The notes below the pieces were generated by a model. That model ran no database searches and had not been told where the DNA came from. It saw only the letters and a program-made list of their open reading frames with translations. This document shows, in pieces, positions 63,001 to 64,000 of a DNA stretch of 64,000 nt. The stretch comes from Brevibacterium sp. (GTDB taxonomy: Bacteria > Actinomycetota > Actinomycetes > Actinomycetales > Brevibacteriaceae). The first letter of the stretch is position 1. Each line of letters begins with the position of its first letter. The stretch lies in contig NZ_JAPSIB010000001.1 of assembly GCF_031179145.1 (NCBI RefSeq), positions 218,853 to 282,852 on the forward strand, in the 5' to 3' direction. Made by a program: the position numbers and the translations under genes.

Positions 63001-64000
63001 AAGACACCTATCTCGACCTCGTCAACGGGCCCCTCAAGCAGATCGCCAAGACGCTGGGGCTGCCGCAGCCGGTGAAGCTGCAGCGATTCGGCCAGACTCC
63101 GGCGCAGTATCTGTCCGCCCCCGTCCTCGTCCTCGGCACCAGCCCCGGAGCGCAGCGGATCGCTGACCGGCTGCTGGAGAACGACTTCGAGGTCCGCCGC
63201 CACCCCGGCTCAGGGGAATCCCTGCGCGCTGTCATCGCCGTCTTCGACGATGCCCGGGAGCCCGACGACCTGTCGCAGACTGCGCTGGAGCTCGGAGCCT
63301 CACTGCGGTCCCTGCTGCCCTGCGCCCGGGTCATCAGTGTCAGTCAGGCGCTGCGACCCGAGGGCCAGGACCCCGAGGAGGCGGCGACGGCCCAGGCCGT
63401 GACCGGGCTGACCCGCTCCCTGGCCCACGAGATGCGGGCCGGTTCGACGGCGAACGGACTCCTCCTCGACGGAGTCGACGTCGACGCCGCCTCGGCGACC
63501 GCCGCTCTGTGGTTCCTGCTCTCGGCCAAGTCCGCCTACGTCTCCGGGCAGCTGCTCACCGTCTCGAGCACCGCCGGTGAGGAGATCCGGGCGGCCGAGT
63601 TCGTCGCCACCGGCGACGCCGGACCGCTGGCGGGCCGCACCGCGATCGTCACCGGGGCGGCCCGGGGGATCGGGGCGGCGATCGCCCGCACCCTCGCCCG
63701 CGACGGCGCCCAGATCGTCGGAGTCGACATGCCCCAGGCCGGTCAGGCCCTGGCCGCGGTGATGAATGAGGTGGGTGGACGCACCCTGCAGCTCGACATC
63801 ACCTCGGACACAGCGGCCGAGCGCCTCGCCGCAGCTGTCGACAACCAGGTCGACATCCTCATCCACAACGCCGGAATCACCAGGGACAAGCTGCTGGCCA
63901 ACATGGACGCCTCCCGCTGGGACTCCGTCCTCGCCGTCAACCTGCAGTCCCAGGCCCGGATCAACGCTCGCCTCGGAGAGGCGAACCTGTTCGCGAGCGG
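62997..64000 (+). CDS. 3-oxoacyl reductase, FabG4-like high-molecular-weight SDR (3' end cut off)
   Basis: The frame from ATG 62997 stays open to the window edge, giving at least 334 residues. About 200 N-terminal residues form a first, cofactor-less Rossmann-like domain; the catalytic short-chain dehydrogenase domain starts with AIVTGAARGIGAAIARTLARDGA (about residue 213) and goes on through DILIHNAGITRDKLLANMD. This two-domain layout is that of FabG4, a 3-oxoacyl-CoA reductase in mycobacteria. The catalytic Ser-Tyr-Lys lie beyond the window. It overlaps the thiolase stop (ATGA). Confidence 0.9.
   Translation, partial: MKDTYLDLVNGPLKQIAKTLGLPQPVKLQRFGQTPAQYLSAPVLVLGTSPGAQRIADRLLENDFEVRRHPGSGESLRAVIAVFDDAREPDDLSQTALELGASLRSLLPCARVISVSQALRPEGQDPEEAATAQAVTGLTRSLAHEMRAGSTANGLLLDGVDVDAASATAALWFLLSAKSAYVSGQLLTVSSTAGEEIRAAEFVATGDAGPLAGRTAIVTGAARGIGAAIARTLARDGAQIVGVDMPQAGQALAAVMNEVGGRTLQLDITSDTAAERLAAAVDNQVDILIHNAGITRDKLLANMDASRWDSVLAVNLQSQARINARLGEANLFAS

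Overview
This is a high-GC, gene-dense, chromosomal window from an actinobacterium. The order uvrB..uvrA-uvrC-rapZ-yvcK-whiA-pgk-tpiA-secG / tkt-tal-pgi / ctaB / ctaA-ABC / sufR-sufBD-C-S-U-T / ABC-F / fabG-inhA follows the conserved actinobacterial core (known from M. tuberculosis roughly Rv1420 to Rv1484). Frequent GTG/TTG starts, 1 to 8 nt gene overlaps, leaderless-type promoters, a WhiA homologue and an ImuA'-ImuB-DnaE2 mutasome agree with this. Gene content and order suggest a Brevibacterium-like member of the Micrococcales, but the genus is an inference. I see no tRNA, rRNA, CRISPR array, phage or insertion sequence.

Layout. 1-9642: nucleotide excision repair (uvrB 3' end, uvrA, uvrC), interrupted by a TerC-type manganese exporter behind a yybP-ykoY-like riboswitch, a YciI protein and a large Ski2-like helicase. 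9773-15013: rapZ-yvcK-whiA-pgk-tpiA-secG, without the gapA gene usual in this cluster. 15112-19918 (minus): tkt-tal-pgi coupled by 4-nt overlaps, without zwf-opcA-pgl. 20047-24337: heme O/A synthesis (ctaB, ctaA), a VOC protein and an ABC-2 exporter. 24442-30992: the complete SUF iron-sulfur assembly operon, led by its own Fe-S repressor SufR behind a perfect CAAC-N6-GTTG operator and an iron-box-like element. 31143-41212: RNase HI with an extra C-terminal domain, an ABC-F ATPase, SURF1, fabG-inhA, SixA-like phosphatase, serB, an ABC ATPase, a TSUP permease and an RNA methyltransferase. 41213-47495: a decayed gene, a conserved phosphatase, YbaK-type deacylase, zinc-free ribosomal protein L31, pyridoxine kinase, TrmL, a methyltransferase and a lipase-maturation-factor-like membrane protein.

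47704-50122 (minus) is the least ordinary part: an HD-GYP/LuxR regulator between a DsrE-like and a DUF4242-like gene. Both of those genes have the same 18-bp palindrome (ATGGGGCA-N2-TGCCCCAT) in their upstream region, one copy lying inside the last codons of the regulator gene. This looks like a small self-contained regulon. 50485-56259 is the SOS mutasome imuA'-imuB-dnaE2 with a perfect LexA box between well-formed -35 and -10 elements. 56462-58842 is metY-metX. 58871-64000 is a fatty-acid or acyl-CoA module (TetR and acyl-CoA dehydrogenase/oxidase on minus; thiolase and a FabG4-like reductase on plus, the last cut by the window edge).
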